Shown one piece after another: positions 15,094 through 21,695 of a stretch of 27,648 bases of DNA. The stretch is taken from contig CAAEOA010000216.1 in NCBI GenBank assembly GCA_900757485.1, positions 1 to 27,648 on the forward strand. The letters are read 5' to 3'. The position numbers were made by a program, and so were the translations under genes. Numbering within the stretch: position 1 is the first letter of the stretch; each line of letters starts with the position of its first letter. The notes under the pieces were generated by a model. The model worked only from the letters and a program-made list of their open reading frames with translations. It had not been told where the DNA came from and ran no database searches. This DNA is from Oscillospiraceae bacterium. Lineage in GTDB: Bacteria; Bacillota; Clostridia; Oscillospirales; Ruminococcaceae.

Positions 15094-15609
15094 CTAAGCC
15101 GCATAAGAAATTCGGCTGCGGAGATTGGTAAGGACGGAATCAAAAATCTCCTGCGAAATATCCTGCTTGTTTATGATTTGATCATTTGGGACTCCTGCAT
15201 AAATCATTTCCATGATCCTTTTTTCTGTCGGATCAGCAGTTCGGAGCAGATGCTCTACTAATCTTACCTTCATAAAATCTTCCGCCGCCGTTTTGATTGT
15301 CTGTTCGGAAATCACTTCTTCCTCGATGAAATAGAATTCTTCTGTTACATCATCCAGATTGACAATTTCCAAGGGAGAAAGTGTTTCTGTCATCGCTTCC
15401 TGCATGAACAGATCCGCAATTTCGGTAAACTGTTCATCGGTGAAGGAAGAAAATTGAAAACAGAATTTGACGGCTCGGATAAAACCGATTGCCGCATCCC
15501 CATAGCATTCTTCGTAATTGCAACCATGGGAACAGAGAAATGCAGAGATCAACTCACTTTTTTGTTCTGCAAATTTGCGTTCTCTTTCAGTCAAGCCTTT
15601 ACATTTCAT
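15094..15609 (-). CDS. Divergent sigma-70-like protein
   Basis: A 171-residue protein with weak but ordered sigma-like features. An early segment (about 28-75) reads HGCNYEECYGDAAIGFIRAV, like region 2.1-2.2 (yGDA-x-IGFIRAVK), followed by DEQFTEIADLFM. The C-terminal part (about 120-165), with TADPTEKRIMEMIYAGVPND and LTNLRSRI, could be region 4. The middle is acidic. It may be a sigma factor or a co-opted structural relative, as seen in phages and plasmids. It would be the third of four sigma-related proteins in the window. The SD AGAAAGGAA is rather far (about 11 nt) from the ATG. Confidence 0.5.
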   Translation of the reverse strand: MKCKGLTERERKFAEQKSELISAFLCSHGCNYEECYGDAAIGFIRAVKFCFQFSSFTDEQFTEIADLFMQEAMTETLSPLEIVNLDDVTEEFYFIEEEVISEQTIKTAAEDFMKVRLVEHLLRTADPTEKRIMEMIYAGVPNDQIINKQDISQEIFDSVLTNLRSRISYAA

Positions 15610-15721
15610 TTGATAAACATTCCTTTCTGTTATGCCAGCGTTTTACAGCCGTCCGGCGTTAATATGTGAAATATCATTTTGTTAGAAGTTACGGTTTATG
15701 ACCGTTGTTTCTGTATGAGTG

Positions 15722-15799
15722 TCAGTGATTTCTGTTTTGGAAGTTTTCATACTGATTCGATAAGGATTGCAATTCTTCCACGCATATATATCTGTCCAT
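15722..15799 (-). CDS. Possible 25-residue peptide
   Basis: It begins 9 bp after the stop of the 138-residue gene, with AGAGGTG 5 nt before the ATG. The product is MDRYICVEELQSLSNQYENF followed by five residues. It could be a real small gene or the truncated start of a decayed one; the remaining 110 bp up to the sigma-like gene have no convincing frame. Confidence 0.35.
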   Translation of the reverse strand: MDRYICVEELQSLSNQYENFQNRNH

Positions 15800-15808
15800 T
15801 CTGCACCT

Positions 15809-16225
15809 CTATCCGACGAGCTTTGCAAGCCGTTCGTTGATCCGTTTTCGGATATGTCCGGGATACAGCTCACACAAGACCGCTTTGAGATTGTCTGCAT
15901 ACGAAGGGAGATATTTTCTGGCGCTGCCGATGTTTTTGCAGGTGTTAGAGACAACAAAATATACAGCAGTGTATTTATCTCCGGTATCTGCAATCAGGTC
16001 GAACAGTGGGTTTTCCATTAAAACATAGATACTTTCTCCGGTTTCAGACGGTTTCCAGCACATCCTGGTCTGAAAACTTGGGTATCCCTTCCGGATACTG
16101 CGGCATATTTGGGTTAAAAAGCAATTCCAGTCCTTTTCATCATCCTTGCTGACATAGATTGCGCTATTGTCCACATAGAATCCGTCATAATCGGATTTAC
16201 AGCGTACCGGCGGCAGATAGTTCAT
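15809..16225 (-). CDS. Unknown 138-residue protein
   Basis: Contains an N-terminal DGFYVDNSAIYVSKDDEKDW, a middle LMENPLFDLIADTGDKYTAVYFVV and a basic helical end (HIRKRINERLAKLVG). It is probably soluble and alpha/beta. No family is recognised. AGGAGG precedes the ATG, which overlaps the stop of the 66-residue gene (TAATG). Its place next to the ThiF and JAMM genes makes it a candidate target or accessory of the conjugation-like system; its C-terminal Gly is single, not Gly-Gly. Confidence 0.6.
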   Translation of the reverse strand: MNYLPPVRCKSDYDGFYVDNSAIYVSKDDEKDWNCFLTQICRSIRKGYPSFQTRMCWKPSETGESIYVLMENPLFDLIADTGDKYTAVYFVVSNTCKNIGSARKYLPSYADNLKAVLCELYPGHIRKRINERLAKLVG

Positions 16226-16425
16226 TATGCCGACCTCCTTTTCTTCTGCTTTTGGATTTCAAGCAATTGCTCATATGGAATGGTTGTAATGTCATGCCCA
16301 TAATTGACATGATGTCTCCCTTTGCCTTCTTCCAAGATATATTCCAGTTTCAGATCCTTTTTACCGTCAGGACGCTGCATCAAAACAGCGTCAACCGTCA
16401 TTGTTAATGTCTTTTCCAGTCTCAT
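16225..16425 (-). CDS. Unknown 66-residue protein
   Basis: A small basic protein with alternating beta-like strands (LTMTVDAVLMQRPDGKKDLK) and a Lys/Arg-rich end (EIQKQKKRRSA). It overlaps the ThiF stop by ATGA, with AGAAAGGA as SD inside the end of thiF. In classical PRTRC loci a small ubiquitin-like protein C is encoded near ThiF; this gene has the size and place but no diglycine end and no clear ubiquitin pattern. It is recorded as unknown. Confidence 0.6.
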   Translation of the reverse strand: MRLEKTLTMTVDAVLMQRPDGKKDLKLEYILEEGKGRHHVNYGHDITTIPYEQLLEIQKQKKRRSA

Positions 16426-17219
16426 ATATTTGTCCTTTCTGAGTTTTCTTTCAGCGGTTTTATGATATATTCCTGCTCCGCAAATTCCGCGCGCATATGA
16501 ATCAGACGGGAAGAAAAAAGCGTATGATGCGTTTGGATGCTGCCGGTGATCAGCAGAGCATATACAAAGCAGGTGACAATAGTTGCAGCCATGATGTTTG
16601 CTGCAATCGACTGCGGGGCGGAGATGTTTTGCTCCGCGCAGGACAGTTCGGAAGGAAAGCGGTCGTTTTCCTCTTCCTGCAGGAGTTCAGGATAAACACC
16701 TGCGACAGGTTCCAATACCGTTTCTCCGTATTCCCGGATACCGCAAACAACCTGACCGGTCTGTAATCCGTTACCGGAATCGATATATATGAGGTGTTCG
16801 GTTTGGCAAAACACTTCATGACAGAGTCTGCGGCTTTTATTGTTATCTACGGCGCTGATCAGAATGACTCTTTGCGTTTCTCGGATATTTTTATCCGGAT
16901 CGGCAACAAAGTCGGGTTTCAGCAGCATTTTGAGCTTATCAATATTCTCAATAAAGTCAGGAACATATTCCGCTGCAATTCCAAATGCGCCTGCATAACG
17001 TTCTGCTAACACTTTAGCTTTGTTGTGACCGATATCCTGTCTTACAAAGTTCTGCCGGATCAAGTTCTTTTCTGCCACCACATCGCCATCGCACACGATA
17101 ATACGAATGCTTTTATTGATAGAATGTGCGATCCGATAGAGATGGGGAATGAGATACCCTCCTGTTCCGCCGGCGCCGAGGAGAACGATTTTAACCGTTG
17201 CTTGTTCAGATGTCCGCAT
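16422..17219 (-). CDS. ThiF/E1-like adenylyltransferase, PRTRC type
   Basis: A 265-residue Rossmann-fold protein of the ThiF/MoeB/E1 superfamily, which adenylates the C-terminus of ubiquitin-like proteins. It has the nucleotide motif GAGGTG (15-20) in KIVLLGAGGTGGYLIPHLYR, D44-x-D46 at the next strand, NLIRQNF (52-58) with the Arg that binds ATP, and SAVDNNKSR (122-130) with the conserved Asp. Cys194 in ELSCAEQN is the candidate catalytic cysteine and matches the PRTRC ThiF pattern. The gene overlaps the JAMM gene by 14 bp and the next gene by 4 bp, so E1-like and JAMM are produced together. Confidence 0.87.
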   Translation of the reverse strand: MRTSEQATVKIVLLGAGGTGGYLIPHLYRIAHSINKSIRIIVCDGDVVAEKNLIRQNFVRQDIGHNKAKVLAERYAGAFGIAAEYVPDFIENIDKLKMLLKPDFVADPDKNIRETQRVILISAVDNNKSRRLCHEVFCQTEHLIYIDSGNGLQTGQVVCGIREYGETVLEPVAGVYPELLQEEENDRFPSELSCAEQNISAPQSIAANIMAATIVTCFVYALLITGSIQTHHTLFSSRLIHMRAEFAEQEYIIKPLKENSERTNI

Positions 17220-18522
17220 ATCGGCGCCACGCTCTCTTTAGCCGATTGATTAACTTCGGCTGTTTTTTGATTTTCAGCTTTTCGATCCATTTTTCCGGAA
17301 ACGGACAGCTATCTTTTTGGATATCAAAGATTTTCTCCACTTCCAAAGGGATAAACTTTCCGCCGCAGGAGGCGCGAAGTTTGATTTGCGGTACTGCTTC
17401 GTCCAGCCTTCCGATCACCATATACAGCCTGCTTGCCAGTTCGTCCGCATCGTCAATACACGAAAAAAAGGCAGGCATAGTATTGTGTGAGTGGATATCC
17501 ATGACATGGAGGTAACGGCGGTCATCATACTCCACATTTGCCGTCACCTCACAGCCGGATACCGTTTGTTCGGGAACATCACAGATATATTTTTGTTCTG
17601 TTTTATCGTACAGGGTGTTCACCAGCACTTCGGTGCCGCTTTTTTGACATATGTATTGAAAAAAGCTGACGACCTGCAACAGTAAAGAGGCAGGCAGTTT
17701 AGGAAGACTGAAATGAAAGTATCGGTTATCTTGGGGAGATTGCCCCGGCACCAGATCTGCCGGGGCAACAAAAATGCCGATATCGTTATTCCTGACTTGG
17801 TATATGACGCTGTCTTTCAAGGGTACATAGGTTACCTCTTTTTCAGACGCAATGGCATCCGCCAGAGTAGGGTACATCGGAATGATATTTGCTTTTCCTT
17901 TCTTCTGAAAAACTACCGTTGCTTTTACATAGCACTTAGGCTTTTTATCCGCTTCTTTCTTGGCGTTTTTCAGCCCGTCTAAGAAATCCTTGCTCTTTTC
18001 TATTTGCGCTTTGACATCAAAAACTTTAGCGTTTGAATCCGTGACAGATTTTGTCACGCTCCCGTAAACTACCGACCATTTGACGTCTCGGTCTTTGGAA
18101 TCCAGTTCGGGATAGTCGCCAACATTTTGAAGCCGTAAATCTTCAAAAGTTGTCTCAGGATCTGTGATTTCTTTCACCGCTTTAGAATATTGGAAAAACG
18201 GATTTTGCGCTGTTAAACTTTCGATTAACCGTTTTTCGCTATCCTGCTGGGCTTGTTCCACTGCAGTGTGAAAGAAGCTGAAAGTCGGATGCGCGTCGGT
18301 TCCGGCAGGCGGCAGTGTATCATTTTCTTCCGTTTGATCCTGCTCGGGTATTGAAACCGGTTGCTGCTCTGCGGCCTGCAAACCAGCCCGGTTTGGCTGA
18401 TCTGTTTCAGCAATCTGTTGGGGATCCGATTCCGGAACTGCTGCAAACAGATCGTTTTGGGGAATTTTGTCTGTCTGAAGGTTTGTTTCTTGCAAAAAGC
18501 TGTTGATAAAGTCTTCATTCAT
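17206..18522 (-). CDS. JAMM/MPN isopeptidase-like protein, PRTRC-A/Prok-JAB type
   Basis: A 438-residue protein, first gene of the long operon. Residues 1-95 are Gln/Glu/Pro-rich and look disordered. A middle domain (about 130-210) has DVKWSVVYGSVTKSVTDSNA and a Lys-rich segment. The C-terminal JAMM domain holds the full zinc site: Glu298 (GTEVLV), His344 and His346 in DIHSHN, Ser354 and Asp357 in PAFFSCIDDAD, i.e. HxH-x7-S-x2-D. The PAFFS-x2-DDAD text is the PRTRC-A/Prok-JAB signature. Such enzymes cleave isopeptide bonds or process ubiquitin-like precursors. AGGAAGAGG precedes the start. A strong promoter and two terminators lie upstream. Confidence 0.87.
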   Translation of the reverse strand: MNEDFINSFLQETNLQTDKIPQNDLFAAVPESDPQQIAETDQPNRAGLQAAEQQPVSIPEQDQTEENDTLPPAGTDAHPTFSFFHTAVEQAQQDSEKRLIESLTAQNPFFQYSKAVKEITDPETTFEDLRLQNVGDYPELDSKDRDVKWSVVYGSVTKSVTDSNAKVFDVKAQIEKSKDFLDGLKNAKKEADKKPKCYVKATVVFQKKGKANIIPMYPTLADAIASEKEVTYVPLKDSVIYQVRNNDIGIFVAPADLVPGQSPQDNRYFHFSLPKLPASLLLQVVSFFQYICQKSGTEVLVNTLYDKTEQKYICDVPEQTVSGCEVTANVEYDDRRYLHVMDIHSHNTMPAFFSCIDDADELASRLYMVIGRLDEAVPQIKLRASCGGKFIPLEVEKIFDIQKDSCPFPEKWIEKLKIKKQPKLINRLKRAWRRYADI

Positions 18523-18571
18523 GACGTTAACCTCTTCCTTTTTTAATATTTTAGAGAAATATATATATACA

Positions 18572-18626
18572 AAAAAGAGGCTGGCAAAGCATCCCCTTGT
18601 TAGGAGATGTTAAGCCAGTCTCTTTT
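18572..18626 (-). terminator. Leader terminator 2 of the long operon
   Basis: A 14-bp stem (aaaaagaggctggc with gccagtctcttttt, one G-U position) whose arms flank a partly pairing inner stem. On the minus strand it ends in T6 about 50 bp before the JAMM gene; on the plus strand T5 follows. It would stop transcription before the operon unless bypassed. Confidence 0.75.
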
Positions 18627-18674
18627 TGTGGACCGGATATATGCGAAAGCCGCTTATTTCATCAGCTTTCCCGA

Positions 18675-18719
18675 ACAAAAAAGGTCAGAGCTATTCCGTT
18701 TGGAATTAGCATCTGACCT
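18675..18719 (-). terminator. Leader terminator 1 of the long operon
   Basis: A stem aggtcaga/tctgacct (18682-18689 with 18712-18719) continued by an inner gctaattcc/ggaatagc pairing and a short loop, then T6 on the minus strand. It follows about 50 nt of transcript from the strong promoter, so a short RNA of roughly 90 nt would be released. Confidence 0.8.
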
Positions 18720-18775
18720 CGTACCTCATACCTATGCGCTACGGCGCGCATCTACTCTTACTCTTTATTGTCTTC

Positions 18776-18804
18776 ATTATATCGCTGTTATTTGCCGTTG
18801 TCAA
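18776..18804 (-). promoter_or_regulatory. Consensus promoter of the long operon
   Basis: TTGACA at 18799-18804, a 17-bp spacer and TATAAT at 18776-18781 on the minus strand: a perfect sigma-A consensus. The expected start is near 18769. Two terminators follow before the first gene. Confidence 0.85.
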
Positions 18805-19029
18805 GCGGCCTTGTGGATTTTCTTCAGAACGGCGATTTTTATTGTAGCTTCTTTTAGATTTTGTATAATGGCACTTTCATCCGCCAAAACTTGAAATCCA
18901 AATACATCTCATCCATTCCTTCCTAAAAATAAAAAATGAAGGGATAGACAACCGATTTTATAAATAATTTGATTTTATTTTCCTTTTCGTGATATAATAA
19001 ATAAAAATATCACTAGAGGTGTCAGTATT

Positions 19030-19575
19030 ATGTTTTTCAGCTTGTGTCTTAGCTTAATAGACGACGAGGATGACCGAATTAGTTTTAGCAAATATATCAT
19101 ACCTGAATACAGCAGAATTGTAGCAACCGCCAAACGTATCTTGTACGATCCCCAAGATGCAGAAGATATTGCACAAGAAACCGTTATCAAAGTTGCTATG
19201 AATCTGAAACAAATCAAACAAAAACTAAATAATGAAAATGAGCTTGCCAATTATGTGATCTGTATTGCTAAAAATAAAGCTTTAAATTATAAAAAGAAAA
19301 AAGACAGAATGATTTATATTGATGATGAGTTCGAAGATTTAGCCTCTGATACTGAAATTATTTTTCGACACGAAGATCGTGAAATCATTTCAAAGCATTT
19401 AGATAATTTAGATGATAGATATCAAATTATTATTCGTCTTGTTTATTATAACGGTTTTACAGTAAAGGAAGTGGCCGCCGCATTGGATCGCAAGCGAGAT
19501 ACCGTCGAAAAGCAGCGACAGCGTGGACTAAAATTATTAAGAGACTCTATGAGCAAAGAGGAAGTGTATATATAA
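19030..19575 (+). CDS. ECF-type sigma-70 factor
   Basis: A 181-residue extracytoplasmic-function-type sigma factor. Region 2 spans about 18-90 (FSKYIIPEYSRIVATAKRIL, then DAEDIAQETVIKVAMNL, then ELANYVICIAKNKALNY) and region 4 about 120-172, with the helix-turn-helix in FTVKEVAAALDRKRDTVEKQRQRGLKLL. AGAGGTG lies 8 nt before the ATG. A TATAAT lies at 18994-18999 with only a weak -35. The next gene starts directly after its stop (TAAATG) and encodes a membrane protein of anti-sigma type, the usual ECF pair. What signal it answers is not visible. Confidence 0.9.
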   Translation: MFFSLCLSLIDDEDDRISFSKYIIPEYSRIVATAKRILYDPQDAEDIAQETVIKVAMNLKQIKQKLNNENELANYVICIAKNKALNYKKKKDRMIYIDDEFEDLASDTEIIFRHEDREIISKHLDNLDDRYQIIIRLVYYNGFTVKEVAAALDRKRDTVEKQRQRGLKLLRDSMSKEEVYI

Positions 19576-20310
19576 ATGTCAGTTATTTTATCAGATGAAT
19601 CCAAAGAAGCCTTATGGCAAGCTTGTGACTTTTCCGTTAAACGAGATTTGTCGCTTTTAGATGCAGAAAAAGAAGAATTAACGGAAAAAGAAAAACTGCA
19701 ACTAGAAAAACTGGATCGAGCACAAAGGAGATTTTATTGGAAATATGTTAATACTACAGGTAAAAAAGTAATAGTAATTGCTGCAATCACAGTTGCCTTA
19801 TCTATAGGAACTGTCGCCGCAGTGGAACCTTTGCGGACACCGATTGTGCAATTTATAACCCAAACCTTTGAAAAATTTACACAGATCTTTTTCAAGGTAG
19901 AACAGTCAGATACCAACAATCAATCCGTAAATCTAATCATTATTCCTGAAAAAATTGAGCAACAATATAAACCAATGCTGATTCCGGACGGATTTATAGA
20001 AGATTATTCAGATGGAGATGATTTATCTCAAACAATTGTGTGGTATAACGAAGCAGAGAATACCGAAATAGAGTTTAAACAAATGATTCTCGCATATCAG
20101 CTTACTGCCGATACCGAAAATGCAATAAAAAGCGAAAAAACCAGTGTCGATGGGTTTGAAGCTTTCTATGTCCTCAAGGATTATGGCGGTATTGTGAAAA
20201 GTTCTCTTATCTGGACTGATAATAATTACGCATATTTCCTGTGTTATCAGGGCACTATAGACAAAGAAACGTTCATTAATATAGCCAAAAGCACGAAAGC
20301 TGTCGAATAA
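19576..20310 (+). CDS. DUF4367 anti-sigma-like membrane protein
   Basis: A 244-residue single-pass protein. The cytoplasmic N-terminus (1-55) is charged and helical (LLDAEKEELTEKEKLQLEKL), suited to binding the sigma factor; a transmembrane helix lies at about 63-83 (VIVIAAITVALSIGTVAAV). The outer part (about 120-244) has the DUF4367 pattern: MLIPDGFIEDY, then IVWYNEAENTEIEFKQ, then VDGFEAFYVLKD and a final SLIWTDNNYAYFL. Clostridial ECF sigma genes are often followed by such proteins, which act as anti-sigma or sensor. It is adjacent to the sigma gene without a gap, so production is coupled. Confidence 0.82.
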   Translation: MSVILSDESKEALWQACDFSVKRDLSLLDAEKEELTEKEKLQLEKLDRAQRRFYWKYVNTTGKKVIVIAAITVALSIGTVAAVEPLRTPIVQFITQTFEKFTQIFFKVEQSDTNNQSVNLIIIPEKIEQQYKPMLIPDGFIEDYSDGDDLSQTIVWYNEAENTEIEFKQMILAYQLTADTENAIKSEKTSVDGFEAFYVLKDYGGIVKSSLIWTDNNYAYFLCYQGTIDKETFINIAKSTKAVE

Positions 20311-20339
20311 AGAAAAAAGTTAATATATTTTGTCCGTAA

Positions 20340-20414
20340 ACTCCTTTGATAAATGTTTATGTAGTTGAGAAGATATTTTCTCAAATTCATATTTTTATCA
20401 AAGGAGTGTTTTTT
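20340..20414 (+). promoter_or_regulatory. RBS-occluding hairpin with T6 before a secreted-protein gene
   Basis: A perfect 14-bp inverted repeat (actcctttgataaa at 20340-20353 with 20394-20407). The 3' arm contains the SD AAGGAG of the next gene, and G plus T6 then run directly into its ATG. An inner stem ttgagaa/ttctcaa (20365-20371 with 20378-20384) fills the loop. It can act as terminator of the sigma/anti-sigma operon, as an SD lock, or both. Confidence 0.7.
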
Positions 20415-20840
20415 ATGCGCATCAAAAAGTTCTTATCAGGAGTTCTTGCCACAATTTTATGTCTGTCAGCGGTCTGTATACCGGCTTTTGCAGACACAGC
20501 CGAAGGGATTGTTCCGTACAGCAATAACGTTTCCGGAACAGCTACAGTGTTTGTAATATCTTCAACCGGTCTGGCAACTGTCAAAGCTGAATATACCGGA
20601 ATCAGGGGTGTAACGAGCGGAGCGGTAATTACTTCTCAAATCCAAAAAAAGAGCGGCACTACATGGACTAATGTTCCAGGGGGATATTGGAGTGATACCA
20701 TATCCGGCTATCGCGGTAGTACAAGCCATTCCCTGCAATTATCATCACATGGTACTTACCGGGCAGTCGTGGTTTATAAAGTATCAGGCAGCGGAGGAGC
20801 AACGGATGTAATTGAGCAAAAGCCAGAATATACCTGGTAA
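20415..20840 (+). CDS. Small secreted beta-rich protein (DUF6147-like)
   Basis: A 141-residue protein with a classic signal peptide (MRIKKFLSGVLATILCLSAV, cleavage after AFA at about residue 27). The mature part is rich in Ser, Thr, Gly and Val with short beta strands (SGTATVFVISSTGLATVKAE, IQKKSGTTWTNVPGGYW, GTYRAVVVYKVSGSGGA). It resembles the small secreted DUF6147-type proteins of Clostridia, of unknown function. ATG 20415 has AAGGAG at 8 nt. It sits behind the ECF sigma pair and may be a target or readthrough partner of it. The SD lies in a 14-bp stem. No bacteriocin hallmark is seen. Confidence 0.75.
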   Translation: MRIKKFLSGVLATILCLSAVCIPAFADTAEGIVPYSNNVSGTATVFVISSTGLATVKAEYTGIRGVTSGAVITSQIQKKSGTTWTNVPGGYWSDTISGYRGSTSHSLQLSSHGTYRAVVVYKVSGSGGATDVIEQKPEYTW

Positions 20841-20873
20841 AATGATTTTTCATCTCTACTTTGACTAAATACG

Positions 20874-20909
20874 GCGGGAACCGGGAAACTGGTTTCCGCT
20901 TTATTTATT
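20874..20909 (+). terminator. Terminator after the secreted-protein gene
   Basis: A 9-bp stem gcgggaacc/ggtttccgc (20874-20882 with 20891-20899, one G-U position), then TTTATTTATT. It isolates the sigma/anti-sigma/secreted unit from the UviA-like gene. Confidence 0.75.
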
Positions 20910-20958
20910 ACATTTGTGGCATAAGCCGATATTTTAGGAAACGATTTTATATTGCGGG

Positions 20959-20986
20959 TTTACAAATCTTTCGTTTTTCTCTTTCT
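20959..20986 (+). promoter_or_regulatory. TTTACA-16-CTTTCT promoter A (UviA/TcdR type)
   Basis: TTTACA at 20959-20964, a 16-bp spacer and CTTTCT at 20981-20986, ending 26 bp before the sigma gene at 21013. Neither box makes a good sigma-A promoter. The same arrangement recurs at 21563-21590, with similar upstream bases (gaaa-N3-ttt-ata-tg-gg). TTTACA is the -35 shared by promoters of the TcdR/BotR/UviA sigma group. It is probably autoregulated. Confidence 0.65.
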
Positions 20987-21012
20987 CTTGTTTAGAGAAA
21001 GGAGCGCTGGAG

Positions 21013-21537
21013 ATGTACAATCTTGATTTTATTCCTTTAGTTCGAACATATCAAGAAGCAAACACGAATGCCTTCGATAAAATATATGAAGTTTTTGAGC
21101 GCTTGATCCGTTTTTACGCTGCTCGCCTGCACGATGATGATGCATTACAGGAGCTGAATGTTTTCCTGATAGAACTGCTTTACCAGCTTCCGCTGAACAA
21201 ATTCTATATGAATGAAACCTGTGATCTTCAAAAATACATCGCAGCCTGTATACGAAACAAATATCTGCAATTATCAAAGTCCAAATCAGCGCAAGAATGG
21301 ATAGGCTTAGATTGTTGCGACTATTTTTTGTCATGTGAGCCGATAAATGACAATCACTTGACCTTATCGTCGGCATTGCAGTTGCTTACCGAAAAACAGA
21401 GATTGATCATTATATATAAATATTATTATGGTTACAGCGATGTTGAAATCTCAAATTTCTTACATATCAGCCGCCAAGCGGTAAACCGCACTAAAACACG
21501 CGGCTTATTGGTCCTGAGAACATACATGGAAAAATAA
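21013..21537 (+). CDS. UviA/TcdR/BotR-like sigma factor (group V)
   Basis: A 174-residue sigma factor unlike the ECF protein nearby. The N-terminal half (FDKIYEVFERLIRFYAARL, then DDALQELNVFLIELLYQLPL, then LQKYIAACIRNKYLQLSK) is a region 2 of the kind seen in UviA, TcdR and BotR of clostridia. The C-terminal half (about 118-170) is region 4: LTEKQRLIIIYKYYYGYSDV, then EISNFLHISRQAVNRTKTRGLLVLR. These sigma factors switch on toxin or bacteriocin genes and usually their own gene. AAAGGAG precedes the ATG. The same type of promoter precedes this gene and the tail operon, so it is the likely master switch of the tail module. TcdR and UviA cannot be told apart by eye. Confidence 0.8.
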   Translation: MYNLDFIPLVRTYQEANTNAFDKIYEVFERLIRFYAARLHDDDALQELNVFLIELLYQLPLNKFYMNETCDLQKYIAACIRNKYLQLSKSKSAQEWIGLDCCDYFLSCEPINDNHLTLSSALQLLTEKQRLIIIYKYYYGYSDVEISNFLHISRQAVNRTKTRGLLVLRTYMEK

Positions 21538-21562
21538 GTTTAGAAATAATTTGATACTGAGG

Positions 21563-21590
21563 TTTACAAAAACGCTTTCTTTTTCTTTCT
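21563..21590 (+). promoter_or_regulatory. TTTACA-16-CTTTCT promoter B, tail operon
   Basis: TTTACA at 21563-21568, a 16-bp spacer and CTTTCT at 21585-21590, about 105 bp upstream of the first tail-operon gene. It matches promoter A in both boxes and in spacing. It is probably driven by the UviA-like sigma factor encoded just upstream. Confidence 0.65.
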
Positions 21591-21695
21591 GTTTGGTGTA
21601 AGAGTCAAAAAGCTCTTTTGAAATAGCCCAAAACTTGCTGACGGCGTAAAAAGCTGCATGGAATAATCGTCTACAGACGTTAAATGGAGTTACAT

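Larger units (their letters stand above)
18523..19029. other. Divergent control region with promoter and two tandem terminators
   Basis: No gene longer than a short peptide is supported. On the minus strand it holds a consensus promoter, then two intrinsic terminators, before the JAMM operon. On the plus strand it holds the promoter and SD of the ECF sigma gene. A coding-like 35-codon frame without a start (18801-18908, minus) is probably a relic. Confidence 0.65.

Noticed and set aside
15682..15993. Minus-strand frame of 103 codons overlapping the 138-residue gene
   Set aside because: It is out of phase with a gene that has a good SD and coupled start; its N-terminal part is a shadow.
16225..16425. 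Ubiquitin-like modifier (PRTRC-C)
   Set aside because: Size and position fit, but there is no terminal Gly-Gly and no clear beta-grasp pattern, so it is left as unknown.
18607..18894. Plus-strand frame of 95 codons
   Set aside because: It crosses two hairpins and the consensus promoter of the opposite strand, has no SD and shows no domain.
20415..20840. Bacteriocin or toxin
   Set aside because: It has only a signal peptide and a beta-rich domain, with no leader with double Gly, no modification genes and no immunity gene beside it.
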